A stretch of DNA of 64,000 nucleotides from an uncultured Muribaculaceae bacterium (GCA_910584055.1 CAJTZS010000012.1:1-64000); one strand, 5' to 3'; positions 8,301 through 18,555 are shown, counted from the first letter of the stretch. Made by a program: numbers and translations. Notes: generated by a model from the sequence alone, not told the origin.

Positions 8301-8588
8301 ATGGCGATGGAAAATGACGGCTATCCGGTTTTCAAGGGGTTACAGAAACCTCTGGAGTTCATGGGCATTCGAGGACGGTTCCTGACACTTGCAGCAGGTG
8401 CAATCGGTGTCTCCTTCGTGGGCTTTATCGTGTTCTCAATCGCACTGGGCAAGCTCGCAGGCTTCATCGCCATGCTTGTTCTGGCAGTTGCCGGACTCGT
8501 GACTATCTATGTCAAACAGAGCGGTGGGCTTCACAACAAGAAGCACCATCGTGGTATATTCATCTACAACAATCTTTTCAAACGCTGA
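8301..8588 (+). CDS. traF: TraF-like protein (DUF4133, VirB3-like)
   Basis: The 95-aa protein has a short amphipathic start (YPVFKGLQKPLEFMGIRGRF), two adjacent transmembrane helices (about 27-72) and a basic tail ending in GIFIYNNLFKR. This is the VirB3-type DUF4133 pattern. VirB3-like proteins work with the VirB4 ATPase, whose gene begins 3 bp after this stop codon. Confidence 0.85.
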   Translation: MAMENDGYPVFKGLQKPLEFMGIRGRFLTLAAGAIGVSFVGFIVFSIALGKLAGFIAMLVLAVAGLVTIYVKQSGGLHNKKHHRGIFIYNNLFKR

Positions 8589-8591
8589 GAC

Positions 8592-11420
8592 ATGGCAAAA
8601 CCGCTGAAGAAAATATTTGACGGACTCTATGCGCAACTGGAGGAGACTGACGGCAATGTTGTCCTGTTCTCTGCCAAGGGTGAGCCGTCTGTCATTTTCG
8701 AGATGACAAATCCGGTACAGCAGCTATGCACCGATGCCGAGCAGTACACCTTGTTTCAGGACGTGCTTGCCAACATTATTCAGACTCTTGGCGAGGGATA
8801 TGCCTTGCAGAAGCAGGATATACTCTGCCGCCAGTTCTACCGACACGATGTGCCGGAGGATGCGGAGTTCCTGACCCGAAGTTATTTCCGCTACTTTGAG
8901 GGAAGGGAGTTTACCGAGATTCGCACATTCCTTATCATAACTCAGGAGGCTCAGAGAAGCCAGTTCGTCCAGTACAATCCCAAGACATGGCTGGATTTTC
9001 ACTCAAAGGTCTCAAAGGTGAATGACATTCTTACAGAGAAAGGTATTCGCCATAGGAAACTCTCCAAGCCGGAGGTCAACGAATACTGCCACCGGTTCAT
9101 GGCTTTTCAATTCCGTCACGGCTCTTTCTCGATGACCAACTTCAAGGCTTCAGACGAGTATCTGAAAATCGGTGACCGGGTGGTTCGCTCTTATCCCCTT
9201 GTGGATATTGACGAGATAAACCTCCCTTCGGTTGTGAAGCCCTTTACTGAAATGAGTGTCAACGGCTATCCTATAGCCACTGACCTTCTTTCTTTCCTGA
9301 CAAGTGTGCCTTTTGCCGATTGTGTCGTTTTCAACCAGGTTGTCCAGATACCAAACCAGCGCAAGCTGCTCCGAAAACTTCAGGGCAAAGCCAAACGTCA
9401 CGGTTCTATGCCGGACCCGAGCAACAAGATAGCAAAGGCAGACATCGAGGAAGTGCTCAACCGCCTTGCAGTGGATTCCAGCCTTCTTGTGAACACAAAT
9501 TTCAATATACTTGTGAGCTGTCCTGCCAATAAGGTCACTCCCGTAACCTCTTATCTGGAGACCAAGCTATATGAGTGCGGCATTATGCCGTCTCGTTCAG
9601 CTTACAACCAACTGGAATTATTCATAGACTCATTTCCGGGGAACGCCTATGCTTTCAATCCCGACTATGATCTATTCCTCACTCTCTCGGAAGCTGCTCT
9701 TTGTTTCTTCTTCAAGGAGCATCTGAAGGAATCTGAGGTCACACCTCTCACTACTTTCTATACGGATCGCCAAGGTCTTCCCGTGTGTATCGACATCACC
9801 GGCAAGGAAGGACGTAACAAGCTGACTGACAACGCAAATTTCTTTTGTATCGGTCCAAGCGGAAGTGGCAAATCATTCCACATGAATAGCGTAGTCAGGC
9901 AGTTACTTGAACAGAATACTGACGTTGTTATGGTCGATACCGGTGACTCATACGAGGGTATCTGCGGCTATTTTGGTGGCACCTACATCAGTTACTCAAA
10001 AGAGAAGCCTATCTCGATGAATCCTTTTAAGGTGACACGCGAGGAGTATGACCTTAACTTCGGTGAGAAGAAGAACTTCCTCAAATCTCTGATATTCCTG
10101 ATTTTCAAGGGTAACGAGCTTCCCTCAAAGATTGAGGATATGATTGTAAACCAGACTATCGTGGAATATTACGATGCCTATTTCCATCCGTTTGAGAAAT
10201 TCTCGGACACTGAACGAGAGAATCTGCGTCAGGAACTTCTTGTAGCATACAAGATGGAAGATGATTATGAGGCTTACGCCCACGATATGGAGGACATCGA
10301 GGAACAGATCAACCATGAGCCTCCAAAACTGGAGCGTCATGCGCTTATACTTCCTTCCGAAGAAAGGCGTAACCGCATACTCCGTCAGTGCCGGACATTC
10401 CGGGCTATGCTGACCGACGGTGCCGCTACCCCTGCCGAGAAAGAGAAAGCCGCCCGACAGCTTGAACGCTATAAGAAAGAGCTGCATGAGAACTCAATGC
10501 TTATCAAGATTGACAAGCAGATTGACCATATGGAGGAACAGAAACGTCGCCTCAAAGTCAATGAGCTGTCATTCAACAGCTACTATGAGTTTGCTCTTGA
10601 ACGGATACCCCAGATCACCTCTCTTGAAAAGGTGCATTTCGACATCAGGGACTTCGCTGCTATCCTCAAACAGTTCTACCGAGGTGGTGAGCTGGAGATG
10701 ACCCTTAACTCTGACCTTGACATCAATCTATTTGATGAGAAGTTCATTGTCTTTGAAATTGACAAAATCAAAGATGACCCGGTTCTCTTCCCTATAGTCG
10801 TCTTGATCATCATGGACGTATTCTTACAGAAAATGCGTATCAAGAAAGGACGCAAGGCTCTGATTATAGAGGAGGCTTGGAAAGCGATTGCTTCACCGAC
10901 TATGGCAGAATATATAAAGTATCTGTATAAGACAGTCAGAAAGTTTCATGGCATTGCCGGGGTTGTTACGCAAGAGTTGAATGACGTGATTGATTCACCG
11001 ATTGTAAAGGAGGCTATCATCAACAATTCCGATGTCAAGATTCTACTTGACCAAACCAAATTCAAGGACAGGTACGAGGACATTGCCGCTATTCTCGGTC
11101 TCACCCCGATTCAGCGGCAGCAGATTTTCACCATCAACTCGCTCAATAACCACGACAACCGCAACTATTTCAAGGAGGTATGGATATGCCGGGGACAGAA
11201 CTCTGATGTGTATGGGGTCGAGGAACCGCCTGAGTGTTACTGGGCTTATACGACGGAGAGAGCCGAGAAGGAGGCATTGAAAATTTACCTCCGTCATTAT
11301 GGCTCTATGCAGGACGCCATAACACATATCGAGATCGACCGCAAGAAAGCCGGTATCGGCAAGTATCTTGATTTCGCGGTCAAGATAAATCAGAAACAGA
11401 AAGTAATGGAACTATGGTAA
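8592..11420 (+). CDS. traG: TraG conjugation ATPase (VirB4-like)
   Basis: The 942-aa protein has the usual VirB4 length with an inserted helical segment. The N-terminal VirB4/CagE domain is followed by Walker A GPSGSGKS (residues 421-428), with VMVDTGDSYEG after it, and Walker B ALIIEEAW around 756-763. It energises pilus biogenesis and substrate transfer at the inner membrane. Residues about 540-660 are highly charged and probably coiled coil. Its last codons overlap the start of the next gene, so the operon is continuous. Confidence 0.95.
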   Translation: MAKPLKKIFDGLYAQLEETDGNVVLFSAKGEPSVIFEMTNPVQQLCTDAEQYTLFQDVLANIIQTLGEGYALQKQDILCRQFYRHDVPEDAEFLTRSYFRYFEGREFTEIRTFLIITQEAQRSQFVQYNPKTWLDFHSKVSKVNDILTEKGIRHRKLSKPEVNEYCHRFMAFQFRHGSFSMTNFKASDEYLKIGDRVVRSYPLVDIDEINLPSVVKPFTEMSVNGYPIATDLLSFLTSVPFADCVVFNQVVQIPNQRKLLRKLQGKAKRHGSMPDPSNKIAKADIEEVLNRLAVDSSLLVNTNFNILVSCPANKVTPVTSYLETKLYECGIMPSRSAYNQLELFIDSFPGNAYAFNPDYDLFLTLSEAALCFFFKEHLKESEVTPLTTFYTDRQGLPVCIDITGKEGRNKLTDNANFFCIGPSGSGKSFHMNSVVRQLLEQNTDVVMVDTGDSYEGICGYFGGTYISYSKEKPISMNPFKVTREEYDLNFGEKKNFLKSLIFLIFKGNELPSKIEDMIVNQTIVEYYDAYFHPFEKFSDTERENLRQELLVAYKMEDDYEAYAHDMEDIEEQINHEPPKLERHALILPSEERRNRILRQCRTFRAMLTDGAATPAEKEKAARQLERYKKELHENSMLIKIDKQIDHMEEQKRRLKVNELSFNSYYEFALERIPQITSLEKVHFDIRDFAAILKQFYRGGELEMTLNSDLDINLFDEKFIVFEIDKIKDDPVLFPIVVLIIMDVFLQKMRIKKGRKALIIEEAWKAIASPTMAEYIKYLYKTVRKFHGIAGVVTQELNDVIDSPIVKEAIINNSDVKILLDQTKFKDRYEDIAAILGLTPIQRQQIFTINSLNNHDNRNYFKEVWICRGQNSDVYGVEEPPECYWAYTTERAEKEALKIYLRHYGSMQDAITHIEIDRKKAGIGKYLDFAVKINQKQKVMELW

Positions 11421-12229
11421 AGGTAATTCATAATGCACAATGCATAATTCATAATTGGATTATCTTATTGATAATCTGCTGTCCTATTGTAGTACACGCG
11501 CAGTACCGTGTCGTAATGGACCCATACTGCATCAAGGCTGTCAGCACCAATATGGCGACACAGAAGGCTATCGAGGACGAGCATAACAAGCGTCTCGACT
11601 CAATATCCTCAAAGCAGAACAAGCTGGAGCAGTACACTGTGAGCATGGCCACCATCAAGGAACTCTACAAAGTCACTATGGAAAATGTGACCGGCTTCGG
11701 CACCGAGAGCAAGTATTATATTGAGATTGGCACTTGTGCAATTGACATAATCAAGGATGTCCCTGAGCTTGTCAAGGTTGTGAATAAGGCTAAGTTCGCA
11801 AACAAGGTTCTTTGCCTAAATGAACTTGCCAATGTGGTGACTCAGACCCAGCAGCTTGTGGCTGACTTCGTGAATATCGTCAACAACTCCAAGGTGGAAA
11901 ATCCACTCAAAGGACAGGCTACGGCAGAGAAGAAATCAGATGGCTACAACCTACTTGACCGTTATGAGCGTCTGACTCTCGCTAACCGTATCTATTCTGA
12001 CCTTATGGGCATTCGCTACAAGATTCAGGGAATGATGGCTATTGCACAATACGCCACAATGAATGACCTGTTCTTTGCTATTGATCCGGAGGGTTGGGCA
12101 AACGTGATGGTGATGAAGAATCAGGTGAACGGATTGGTTCTGTCTTGGAACGGTCTTGTGCCAGCCCAGCGGGAAAGTGTAAAGCTTGATCCGGATGTTT
12201 GTATTGACCTTTTCAAGTGGGGACAGTAA
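11414..12229 (+). CDS. Secreted conjugal transfer protein, TraI/VirB5-like position
   Basis: The 271-aa protein has a signal peptide ending near VVHAQ and a mature part of long helices. It overlaps the traG stop by 7 bp. Its place between VirB4-like TraG and VirB6-like TraJ matches the periplasmic TraI (DUF4141-like) slot, and a VirB5-like pilus-tip or assembly role is possible. The first codons lie in an A+T-rich repeat (variants of ATAATGCACAATGCATAAT), so translation may start slightly downstream. A related repeat lies at about 12230-12253. Confidence 0.6.
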   Translation: MVKVIHNAQCIIHNWIILLIICCPIVVHAQYRVVMDPYCIKAVSTNMATQKAIEDEHNKRLDSISSKQNKLEQYTVSMATIKELYKVTMENVTGFGTESKYYIEIGTCAIDIIKDVPELVKVVNKAKFANKVLCLNELANVVTQTQQLVADFVNIVNNSKVENPLKGQATAEKKSDGYNLLDRYERLTLANRIYSDLMGIRYKIQGMMAIAQYATMNDLFFAIDPEGWANVMVMKNQVNGLVLSWNGLVPAQRESVKLDPDVCIDLFKWGQ

Positions 12230-12253
12230 TCAATGCACAATTCATAAAGCACA

Positions 12254-12949
12254 ATGGATAATCTAAAGAAAACCATCCTGTCTTTGATTTGCGGATTGCT
12301 TGTATTCACTCAGTCAGTCAACGCTTTCGACTTGCCGAAAGACCTCCCGACTTTTGAGGCTCTTATGGCTCTCCACAAATGCGTGAAGAAGGACGAGGAC
12401 GCTGCTTTACAGCGTGTGGCAACGAGTTTCGGAGAACAGTCTATAGTCACAAAAGGGGCTAAGAAGTTCAACGATGTCCGCACTACTCTCGATACCAAAC
12501 TCAACAATGCCTACTCCTATGTGGTACTTGCCGGGGCTATCTCTTCAACTGCAAATTCACTTTACCTTCTCACTAAGGAATATGCTGACTTTACTGAGAA
12601 TACATATCAGAATGTATTGAAGAAACCTTTTGTGGCGTGGTATTTCACGGAAGCGAATGTGGCTGTCGCAAGGGAAATCAAGCATTGCTACACTCTTTAT
12701 GCCTCAGTCGCTGCATCCGGACTCAATGTGATGAAAGCTTCAATGGACGAGAAACTTAATCTCGTGATGACGCTGAAAACCTCGATTGACCGGGCAAGAT
12801 ATATCATCGACAATGCGAACCTGTATTGCTATATGATTACCGAATGTAGCTGGAAGCCTGACTACATCTGGGAAATCCTCACTTCGGAAGTTAAGGATGA
12901 GATTGTGAAAATTGTAATCAACAACTGGAACAAAGGATATGATAACTAA
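12254..12949 (+). CDS. Secreted conjugal transfer protein, unknown function
   Basis: The 231-aa protein has a clear signal peptide (MDNLKKTILSLICGLLVFTQ, cut near NAF), a mostly helical mature part with a hydrophobic stretch around 92-112 and several cysteines near the end. No named domain is recognised. It is probably another periplasmic component of the transfer channel. It overlaps the next gene by 11 bp. Confidence 0.6.
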   Translation: MDNLKKTILSLICGLLVFTQSVNAFDLPKDLPTFEALMALHKCVKKDEDAALQRVATSFGEQSIVTKGAKKFNDVRTTLDTKLNNAYSYVVLAGAISSTANSLYLLTKEYADFTENTYQNVLKKPFVAWYFTEANVAVAREIKHCYTLYASVAASGLNVMKASMDEKLNLVMTLKTSIDRARYIIDNANLYCYMITECSWKPDYIWEILTSEVKDEIVKIVINNWNKGYDN

Positions 12950-13628
12950 AAAAATAACACTGGCTCTTGTCGCTACCACACTCCTTTCAGCATCGTTTTC
13001 GATGTCAGCTAAGGTTCCTTCTATCCACGATGACCAGAAGGAAAAACAATGGACTTCAATGGAGAACGGACCTTGGGATTTTGCCCCGGACTGGTATTAT
13101 TACTTTCTCCACAAAAATTATTCCGGAGCCGAGATGTATTGGAAATGGGCTGGCTTTAAGTCCGGCTACCATGTCCGGTTCAAGGAGGAGAAATCCAATG
13201 TCAAGCGCATTATGCCCGTCCGGGTGACTGCCGAGGAAACGCAGCGGCAGAAACTATCTCAGGTCGAGAATGAACGTGCCTATGTCGAGGAGCTGTATAA
13301 GGAGGAACTTCTCCGTGAGGCTGACCGCACTGTGGATCTGACATATTCATCTTACAAGGATGAGTTCAACCGTATGCAGGACTGCATATCAGACGGGCTT
13401 CTCTACTGCCTTCACAAGAGCGACGGAAAGCTACAGTATCAGGTCAATGAGATTTCACGTGTGAACGAGGTGCTTTGTGCCGATATTGAGTATATCCACA
13501 AGACAGGCGTGGGATATGAGCTTGAAAATGCAAAGCGCCAGCAGGCATACGAGGATGCGAAGAAACGTATGGGTGATCTTGTTAGCCGGACGGCAAGGCT
13601 TTGTGCCGTGGCTGCAACCCACTACTGA
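12939..13628 (+). CDS. Secreted tra-operon protein (possibly DUF5045)
   Basis: The 229-aa protein has an N-terminal signal peptide ending near MSAK and a Trp/Tyr-rich segment (WDFAPDWYYYFLHKNYSG, about 46-63) that I associate with the DUF5045 proteins of Bacteroidales conjugative elements. A helical, charged C-terminal half with paired cysteines follows. The family call is from memory and moderate. It precedes traJ by 69 bp. Confidence 0.6.
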   Translation: MITKKITLALVATTLLSASFSMSAKVPSIHDDQKEKQWTSMENGPWDFAPDWYYYFLHKNYSGAEMYWKWAGFKSGYHVRFKEEKSNVKRIMPVRVTAEETQRQKLSQVENERAYVEELYKEELLREADRTVDLTYSSYKDEFNRMQDCISDGLLYCLHKSDGKLQYQVNEISRVNEVLCADIEYIHKTGVGYELENAKRQQAYEDAKKRMGDLVSRTARLCAVAATHY

Positions 13629-13697
13629 TTACCATACTGACAATCAACTACTATCTTACAAATAAATCAACCGCTAACTTACAATCTTTTTCAGACA

Positions 13698-14801
13698 ATG
13701 ACTTTATTAAGCATACTCTGCACTATGGGTCTCCCCGCTATCGACGAGAGCCTTGACAAGCTGCTCGTGGCGATGGAGACCTTCCCAAATGTCGCGGTGC
13801 TTGGCGATGCCGTTGGACTTGCCCGGATTATCGGTCTTTGCCTTGCCCTCTGTGTCGGCTCCTACGAGTGCTGGATGATGATGCTCGGACGGCGAGGTAT
13901 GGACGTGATGAAGCTGCTCCGTATAATAGGTATCTCAATCTGTATATCTTCTTCCTCTTGGATCTGTTCTGCTTTGCAGACTCCCGGAAAGGGCCTGGAG
14001 GCTGCTACAAAGGCTATGGCTCAGGCGAAGAACAAGGAGGTTGCCGCCTTTGAGCTTAAGGTTGCGGAGAAACAGGGTGAATATCTTGACAGGTTACGAG
14101 CCGTGCAGGACTCCATTGCAACCGCTCAGCAGGTTGCCTCTATCGGTGAGGATGCAAACTGGTGGGACAAACTCATATATAATGTAGAGAATTTGGGCAA
14201 TACAATCAATAACTATGCCCAACGTGCGGCTGTGGCTGCCGAGACAAAGGTCAGCGAATGGATCAACGATGTCATACGCTTTGTCGGTGAGCTTGTGTTC
14301 CAGATGTCCTATTACGGAATACTTGTGGCTCAGAGGATATTCCTTGCCATTATGATGATATTCTGTCCGATAATGTTTGCTCTCTCCCTTGCTCCGCCGT
14401 GGAACTCAGCGTGGAGCCAGTGGATGTCAAAGTACCTTTCCTTGACGCTATGGGGCTTCGTGACTTATATGTGCCTCTACTACATTGACTTTATTCTCCT
14501 ATACAATCTTCAGCAGGATATGACCGCATACCAGCATCTTCTCTCAGGCTCGGTAAACTCATGGTCTCAGATTGGCGCACTCGGCCTTCAGGGAATCGGC
14601 TCTAACTGTATGTACGCTATGGGTATGCTTGTAGGTGCCTATATCGTCCGCTTTGTGCCTGAAGTTTCTTCTTGGCTTATCCCCGGCGGTGTGAGCAGTG
14701 GAGCGGCTGCCCCGGCAGGAGCATTCGCTATGGGTGTGGCTCAGACTGGTGCCTCGGTTGCCACCGCCCCTGTCAAGGCTGTAGGAAAAGCTGTAATCTA
14801 A
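13698..14801 (+). CDS. traJ: TraJ conjugal transfer protein (VirB6-like)
   Basis: The 367-aa polytopic membrane protein has hydrophobic segments at about 30-60, 70-92, 200-235, 250-275 and 295-320, and an Ala/Gly-rich C-terminus. The alanine- and glutamine-rich soluble helix around 95-160 lies between them. This matches Bacteroides TraJ, the VirB6-like inner-membrane channel protein. Its position before TraK fits the conserved order. Confidence 0.88.
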   Translation: MTLLSILCTMGLPAIDESLDKLLVAMETFPNVAVLGDAVGLARIIGLCLALCVGSYECWMMMLGRRGMDVMKLLRIIGISICISSSSWICSALQTPGKGLEAATKAMAQAKNKEVAAFELKVAEKQGEYLDRLRAVQDSIATAQQVASIGEDANWWDKLIYNVENLGNTINNYAQRAAVAAETKVSEWINDVIRFVGELVFQMSYYGILVAQRIFLAIMMIFCPIMFALSLAPPWNSAWSQWMSKYLSLTLWGFVTYMCLYYIDFILLYNLQQDMTAYQHLLSGSVNSWSQIGALGLQGIGSNCMYAMGMLVGAYIVRFVPEVSSWLIPGGVSSGAAAPAGAFAMGVAQTGASVATAPVKAVGKAVI

Positions 14802-14813
14802 TTCAAAAAATAT

Positions 14814-15410
14814 ATGCTTATTCAATCTTTAGCACAGAAGACGAGACTCGCAATGATGACGGTGCTTGCTGCCATTGGTGGCTGCGCCCTCATCTGCGGG
14901 TTCACCGTCTGGCGCTGCCTCTCGCTGGTCAGTGAGGAACGGCAGCAGATCTATGTCCTTGACGGAGATATTCCCTTTCTTGCAGACCGGGCCCGTCTGG
15001 AGGCAAACTTTCTTATGGAAGCCCGCGCTCATATCCAGCTCTTCCACCAGTATTTCTTTAACTTACCGCCTGATAATGACTATATCAAGTGGACTGTCGG
15101 AAAGGCTATGTATATGGCGGACGGAACGGCTCTCAAACAGAAGCAGGCCCTTGACGAGAACGGCTTTTATTCCGATATCATATCATCATCGGCAGTTTGC
15201 ACGATTATGTGTGACTCAATCAACTTTGACGAGCATGAGCGTAAGTTCACATACTATGGCACACAGCTAATCAAGCGACGCACACGTGACCTTAAACGCT
15301 CTATGGTGACTACGGGATATATCGAGACGGTACCGCGTACCCAGAATAATCCTCACGGATTGATGATCACAGGTTGGCGCACTATCGAGAACAAGGACCT
15401 TGACTATTAA
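14814..15410 (+). CDS. traK: TraK conjugal transfer protein (VirB8-like)
   Basis: The 198-aa protein has a short cytoplasmic start, one transmembrane helix (about 15-35) and a periplasmic domain that begins with the VirB8-like phrase YVLDGDIPFLADR. TraK is the VirB8-like inner-membrane assembly factor in Bacteroides systems. It follows traJ by 12 bp and its end overlaps the open frame of the next gene. Confidence 0.9.
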   Translation: MLIQSLAQKTRLAMMTVLAAIGGCALICGFTVWRCLSLVSEERQQIYVLDGDIPFLADRARLEANFLMEARAHIQLFHQYFFNLPPDNDYIKWTVGKAMYMADGTALKQKQALDENGFYSDIISSSAVCTIMCDSINFDEHERKFTYYGTQLIKRRTRDLKRSMVTTGYIETVPRTQNNPHGLMITGWRTIENKDLDY

Positions 15411-15420
15411 ATCGACCGCT

Positions 15421-15909
15421 ATGAAAAGTCTTAAGAAAACAATCGCTGACAGCCGTCTGAGAACTTCAAATCAGATCAGGTCTTGGCTTCAACCAAAAGT
15501 TGGTGCCATTGGTAAACGCTATCGACTGGGTGCAAGAATCCGTATAGCAAACAGTTGGGCTACCAGGCATCCCAAACGGACTTTCGGGTATGTGGTGGGT
15601 ACGTTGCTGATGGTGCTAGTGTGTGATGTGATGGTGACCGGCATGAGGGCCGAGATGAAGGAGCCTGATGTGAATATGATTGCCAATGTGGAGCCTGTGT
15701 TCAACGGATTCCGTACAATTCAGGCAAACAAGAACACTCACCGCAGGACTGTCCTTGAAATGGCTACCAAAGGTCATGCTATCAAGCATGAGCTTGACTC
15801 CATGATCGCCATTCCCCATAAATCTCATGCCGATTCAATCGGTATAATAAGACGTTATGGCTCTCTTGAAAATATTGTAAAATCTCTAAAACAGAATGAT
15901 AATGACTAA
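15421..15909 (+). CDS. TraL-like single-pass membrane protein
   Basis: The 162-aa protein has a basic N-terminal region, one transmembrane segment (about 59-77, GYVVGTLLMVLVCDVMV) and a periplasmic helical tail. TraL occupies this slot between TraK and TraM in Bacteroides elements. I use ATG 15421 rather than the upstream TTG at 15400 because it follows the traK stop. It overlaps the start of traM. Confidence 0.65.
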   Translation: MKSLKKTIADSRLRTSNQIRSWLQPKVGAIGKRYRLGARIRIANSWATRHPKRTFGYVVGTLLMVLVCDVMVTGMRAEMKEPDVNMIANVEPVFNGFRTIQANKNTHRRTVLEMATKGHAIKHELDSMIAIPHKSHADSIGIIRRYGSLENIVKSLKQNDND

Positions 15910-17098
15910 GATCAATTTCAAACAGCCGAAGTACATATTCCCGGTGGTCATATTCGTGCCGCTCTGTGCCCTGGTGTACTTCGTGATGCAGACTTTTGGA
16001 GGCAGCGGCGAGGATGAGAAGAAGGTTGCAACTGACCGTATCAACATGGAGCTTCCACAGGCAAATGCGGAGGAAGCCGGGGACAAGCTTTTCGAGATGT
16101 CACGACGTTTCGGTGACGAGGATGCCTTCACTGCTGTAAGCAAGCTGGGTGAGGAAGTGACGGAGGATGAGTATCTTGAACATGGATATTCAGAGGATGA
16201 ACTTAACCGCATCGACGCGGCCGAGGCTGAACGCCTCCGTCAGCAACAGGAACTGGAGGAACTGGAACGCTCCCTTGCGGAGTCTCGCCGGCATATAAAT
16301 TCCTATTCTTACGGTGGTGCCAATGACTTCTCCAACTCATACGGCAATGATCCGCGTGGTGAGTATGCACGGGAGATGGAGGAGATTCAGCGTCGCAGTT
16401 ATGAAAGGCAGAAGGCTATCGAGGCAGGTCTTGGTATAGGGCAGCCTTCTCGGGAGGAAGTCGCTCAGAAGCAAAGGGCAGACTCTATCGCCAAGGCAAA
16501 GGAGATCGAGCGTGAGAAGAACCGGCCTATGCTTGTGCTGAAATCGCAGAATACAAATGCAGACAAGTTCAACACAGTCGGAAACGATGTCTTGGCTGAT
16601 GACTCCCCACTTATCAGGGCTATGATAGACCAGACTACTAAGGCACACGAGGGAACACGATTACGTTTCAAGTTGCTTGATGATGTCACTATCCGGGATG
16701 TCAAGCTGAGAAAAGGCACTTACCTCTATGGTACGGTGGCTGGTTTCGGTCAGCAACGTGTAAAGGCTACAATCACAAGCATACTTGTCGGCAGCCGTTT
16801 CCTGAAAGTCAACCTCTCGGTCTATGATAACGACGGCATGGAGGGTTTCTATGTTCCTGAATCCGCTTTCAGGGATTTTATGAAGGATGCAGGTTCAAGC
16901 ACTGTCCAACAGAATATCAGTTTTGAGTCTGAGAACGGCTATGGTTCCGGCATATCGGGCGAGGCAATTGCTCTACAGGCGTTGCAGAATATGTATAACT
17001 CCGCTACTTCGGCTCTATCTGCCAACATCCGCAAGAATAAGGCGAAAATAAAGTATAACACAATAGTTTATCTCATCAATTCCGACGAGGCGAGATAA
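15896..17098 (+). CDS. traM: TraM conjugal transfer protein (VirB10-like)
   Basis: The 400-aa protein has a short cytoplasmic start, one transmembrane helix (about 14-32), a long Glu/Arg-rich coiled linker (about 60-200) and a C-terminal beta domain (about 240-400) with TRLRFKLLDDVTI and KGTYLYGTVAGF. This matches TraM, the VirB10-like protein that spans the envelope and links energy to the outer-membrane core. The start could also be ATG 15902, two codons later. Confidence 0.92.
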   Translation: MIMTKINFKQPKYIFPVVIFVPLCALVYFVMQTFGGSGEDEKKVATDRINMELPQANAEEAGDKLFEMSRRFGDEDAFTAVSKLGEEVTEDEYLEHGYSEDELNRIDAAEAERLRQQQELEELERSLAESRRHINSYSYGGANDFSNSYGNDPRGEYAREMEEIQRRSYERQKAIEAGLGIGQPSREEVAQKQRADSIAKAKEIEREKNRPMLVLKSQNTNADKFNTVGNDVLADDSPLIRAMIDQTTKAHEGTRLRFKLLDDVTIRDVKLRKGTYLYGTVAGFGQQRVKATITSILVGSRFLKVNLSVYDNDGMEGFYVPESAFRDFMKDAGSSTVQQNISFESENGYGSGISGEAIALQALQNMYNSATSALSANIRKNKAKIKYNTIVYLINSDEAR

Positions 17099-17191
17099 TG
17101 GATAAATAGGTAAACTATATTACAAATAAGTAAACGGACAAATAATCTAACTTACAAATCTGATAACTTACAATTAAACTTTCAATACAGT

Positions 17192-18070
17192 ATGAAATCG
17201 AAGATACTTTTGGCTGCCCTGTGTGCCGTAGGCATTGCCGGGAGCGCGACCGCTAAGGAGAAGATCTATGTCAACAGTGAGGTTACTACCCACATCGTCA
17301 TGCCGGAGAACATCAAGATGGTGGATATATCTACCACCAAGCTCATCGGAAACCAGTGCGCTGACAATATCGTGCGTGTGAAGCCGTATATCGAGACTGA
17401 CCCCGATGCTCCAGCCACCGATTACTGCGAGGGCGAGCTTCTGGCAACCCTTACTCTCATAGGTGAGCGGCACATGGCTCAGTATGATATCATCTTTACC
17501 GCTATCCCACGTCTGGCCGCCTCAATCCATCATGTCCCTTACCGTGACACTGAGTCTTACGTCAATCCTGATGTGTCGATGCCTGAGTCTGAGATGGCAC
17601 GTTACGCATGGGCTGTATATGGCAGCAACCGCAAGTTCAATCAGATTGTCTCCAACGCTCACGGCATGAAGGCAGTTGTGAACAACATCTATTCCATCGG
17701 TGACTATTTCTTCATCGACTACTCACTGAAGAACAAGACAAAGATTGCATACGACATTGCGGAGCTTCGTGTGAAGCTGACTGACAAGAAGGAGGTCAAG
17801 GCAACCAATTCTCAGACCATTGAGCTGACACCTGCCTTCTCACTCAATCTGACCAAGAAGTTCAAGAAAAACTACCGAAATGTGCTGGTGATACCCAAGC
17901 TTACTTTCCCCGATGAGAAGGTGCTTCGTCTTGAGATCTCGGAGAACCAGATAAGCGGACGTGTCATCACGCTCACTATCGAGTATGAGGATATCCTCAA
18001 TGCCGACGGCTTTGACGCCGACATCCTGAAGAAATTACCCTATCAGTATCACCTCCATCTATACAAGTAA
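17192..18070 (+). CDS. traN: TraN conjugal transfer protein (DUF4138, VirB9-like)
   Basis: The 292-aa protein carries a signal peptide ending near ATAKE. The mature part begins with IYVNSEVTTHIVMPENIKMVDISTTKLIGN, split here across the VirB9-like N-domain (about 25-130), and has a second beta domain (about 160-290). It is the periplasmic/outer-membrane core partner of TraM, and the order M-N-O fits. The 93-bp gap before it holds short TTACAAAT-like repeats but no clear promoter. Confidence 0.9.
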   Translation: MKSKILLAALCAVGIAGSATAKEKIYVNSEVTTHIVMPENIKMVDISTTKLIGNQCADNIVRVKPYIETDPDAPATDYCEGELLATLTLIGERHMAQYDIIFTAIPRLAASIHHVPYRDTESYVNPDVSMPESEMARYAWAVYGSNRKFNQIVSNAHGMKAVVNNIYSIGDYFFIDYSLKNKTKIAYDIAELRVKLTDKKEVKATNSQTIELTPAFSLNLTKKFKKNYRNVLVIPKLTFPDEKVLRLEISENQISGRVITLTIEYEDILNADGFDADILKKLPYQYHLHLYK

Positions 18071-18073
18071 GCC

Positions 18074-18541
18074 ATGAAGAAGTTTCTTATCGCATTGGTA
18101 TGTGCCGTTGTGACACTTGGCGCGTCTGCACAGGGAAAACTGACCGTCAATGCCGGTTTCCTTTTCCCTTCAACTCTCAATGCCACCGTCGGCTATGAGC
18201 ATTCATTATCATACGGCAAAGCTGTGGAGCTTTTCGGTGAGATGGGCAACCATTGGAAATCCGGAGAGGGTCAGTTCTGGAAAGGCTACTACTGGGACGG
18301 CGGTATTCTCTATAAGCATCGTCTCGCCCGATACAAGAACGGTATGCTCCGCTTCCGTTTCGGTCCTGAGTTCGGAGCAGTAGAGCGCAAGTTCTTCCTC
18401 GGTATCGAGGGAGGGTTTGAATACAACTACGTCTTTCAGAACGGATGGGAGTTTTCTTTGATACAGAAGAATAATGTCAATTTCATTCACGGAGATACTT
18501 TCCGTAACGGTCTTATTATCGGTCTTAAAATTCCATTCTAA
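18074..18541 (+). CDS. traO: TraO-like outer-membrane protein
   Basis: The 155-aa protein has a signal peptide (cut near SAQGK) and alternating aromatic and glycine beta strands (YGKAVELFGEMGNHW, GFEYNYVF) ending in IGLKIPF, a C-terminal Phe typical of outer-membrane beta-barrels. That matches TraO, which follows TraN. It starts three bases after the traN stop, so the two are probably translated together. Confidence 0.8.
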   Translation: MKKFLIALVCAVVTLGASAQGKLTVNAGFLFPSTLNATVGYEHSLSYGKAVELFGEMGNHWKSGEGQFWKGYYWDGGILYKHRLARYKNGMLRFRFGPEFGAVERKFFLGIEGGFEYNYVFQNGWEFSLIQKNNVNFIHGDTFRNGLIIGLKIPF

Positions 18542-18555
18542 CAATTATATCACTT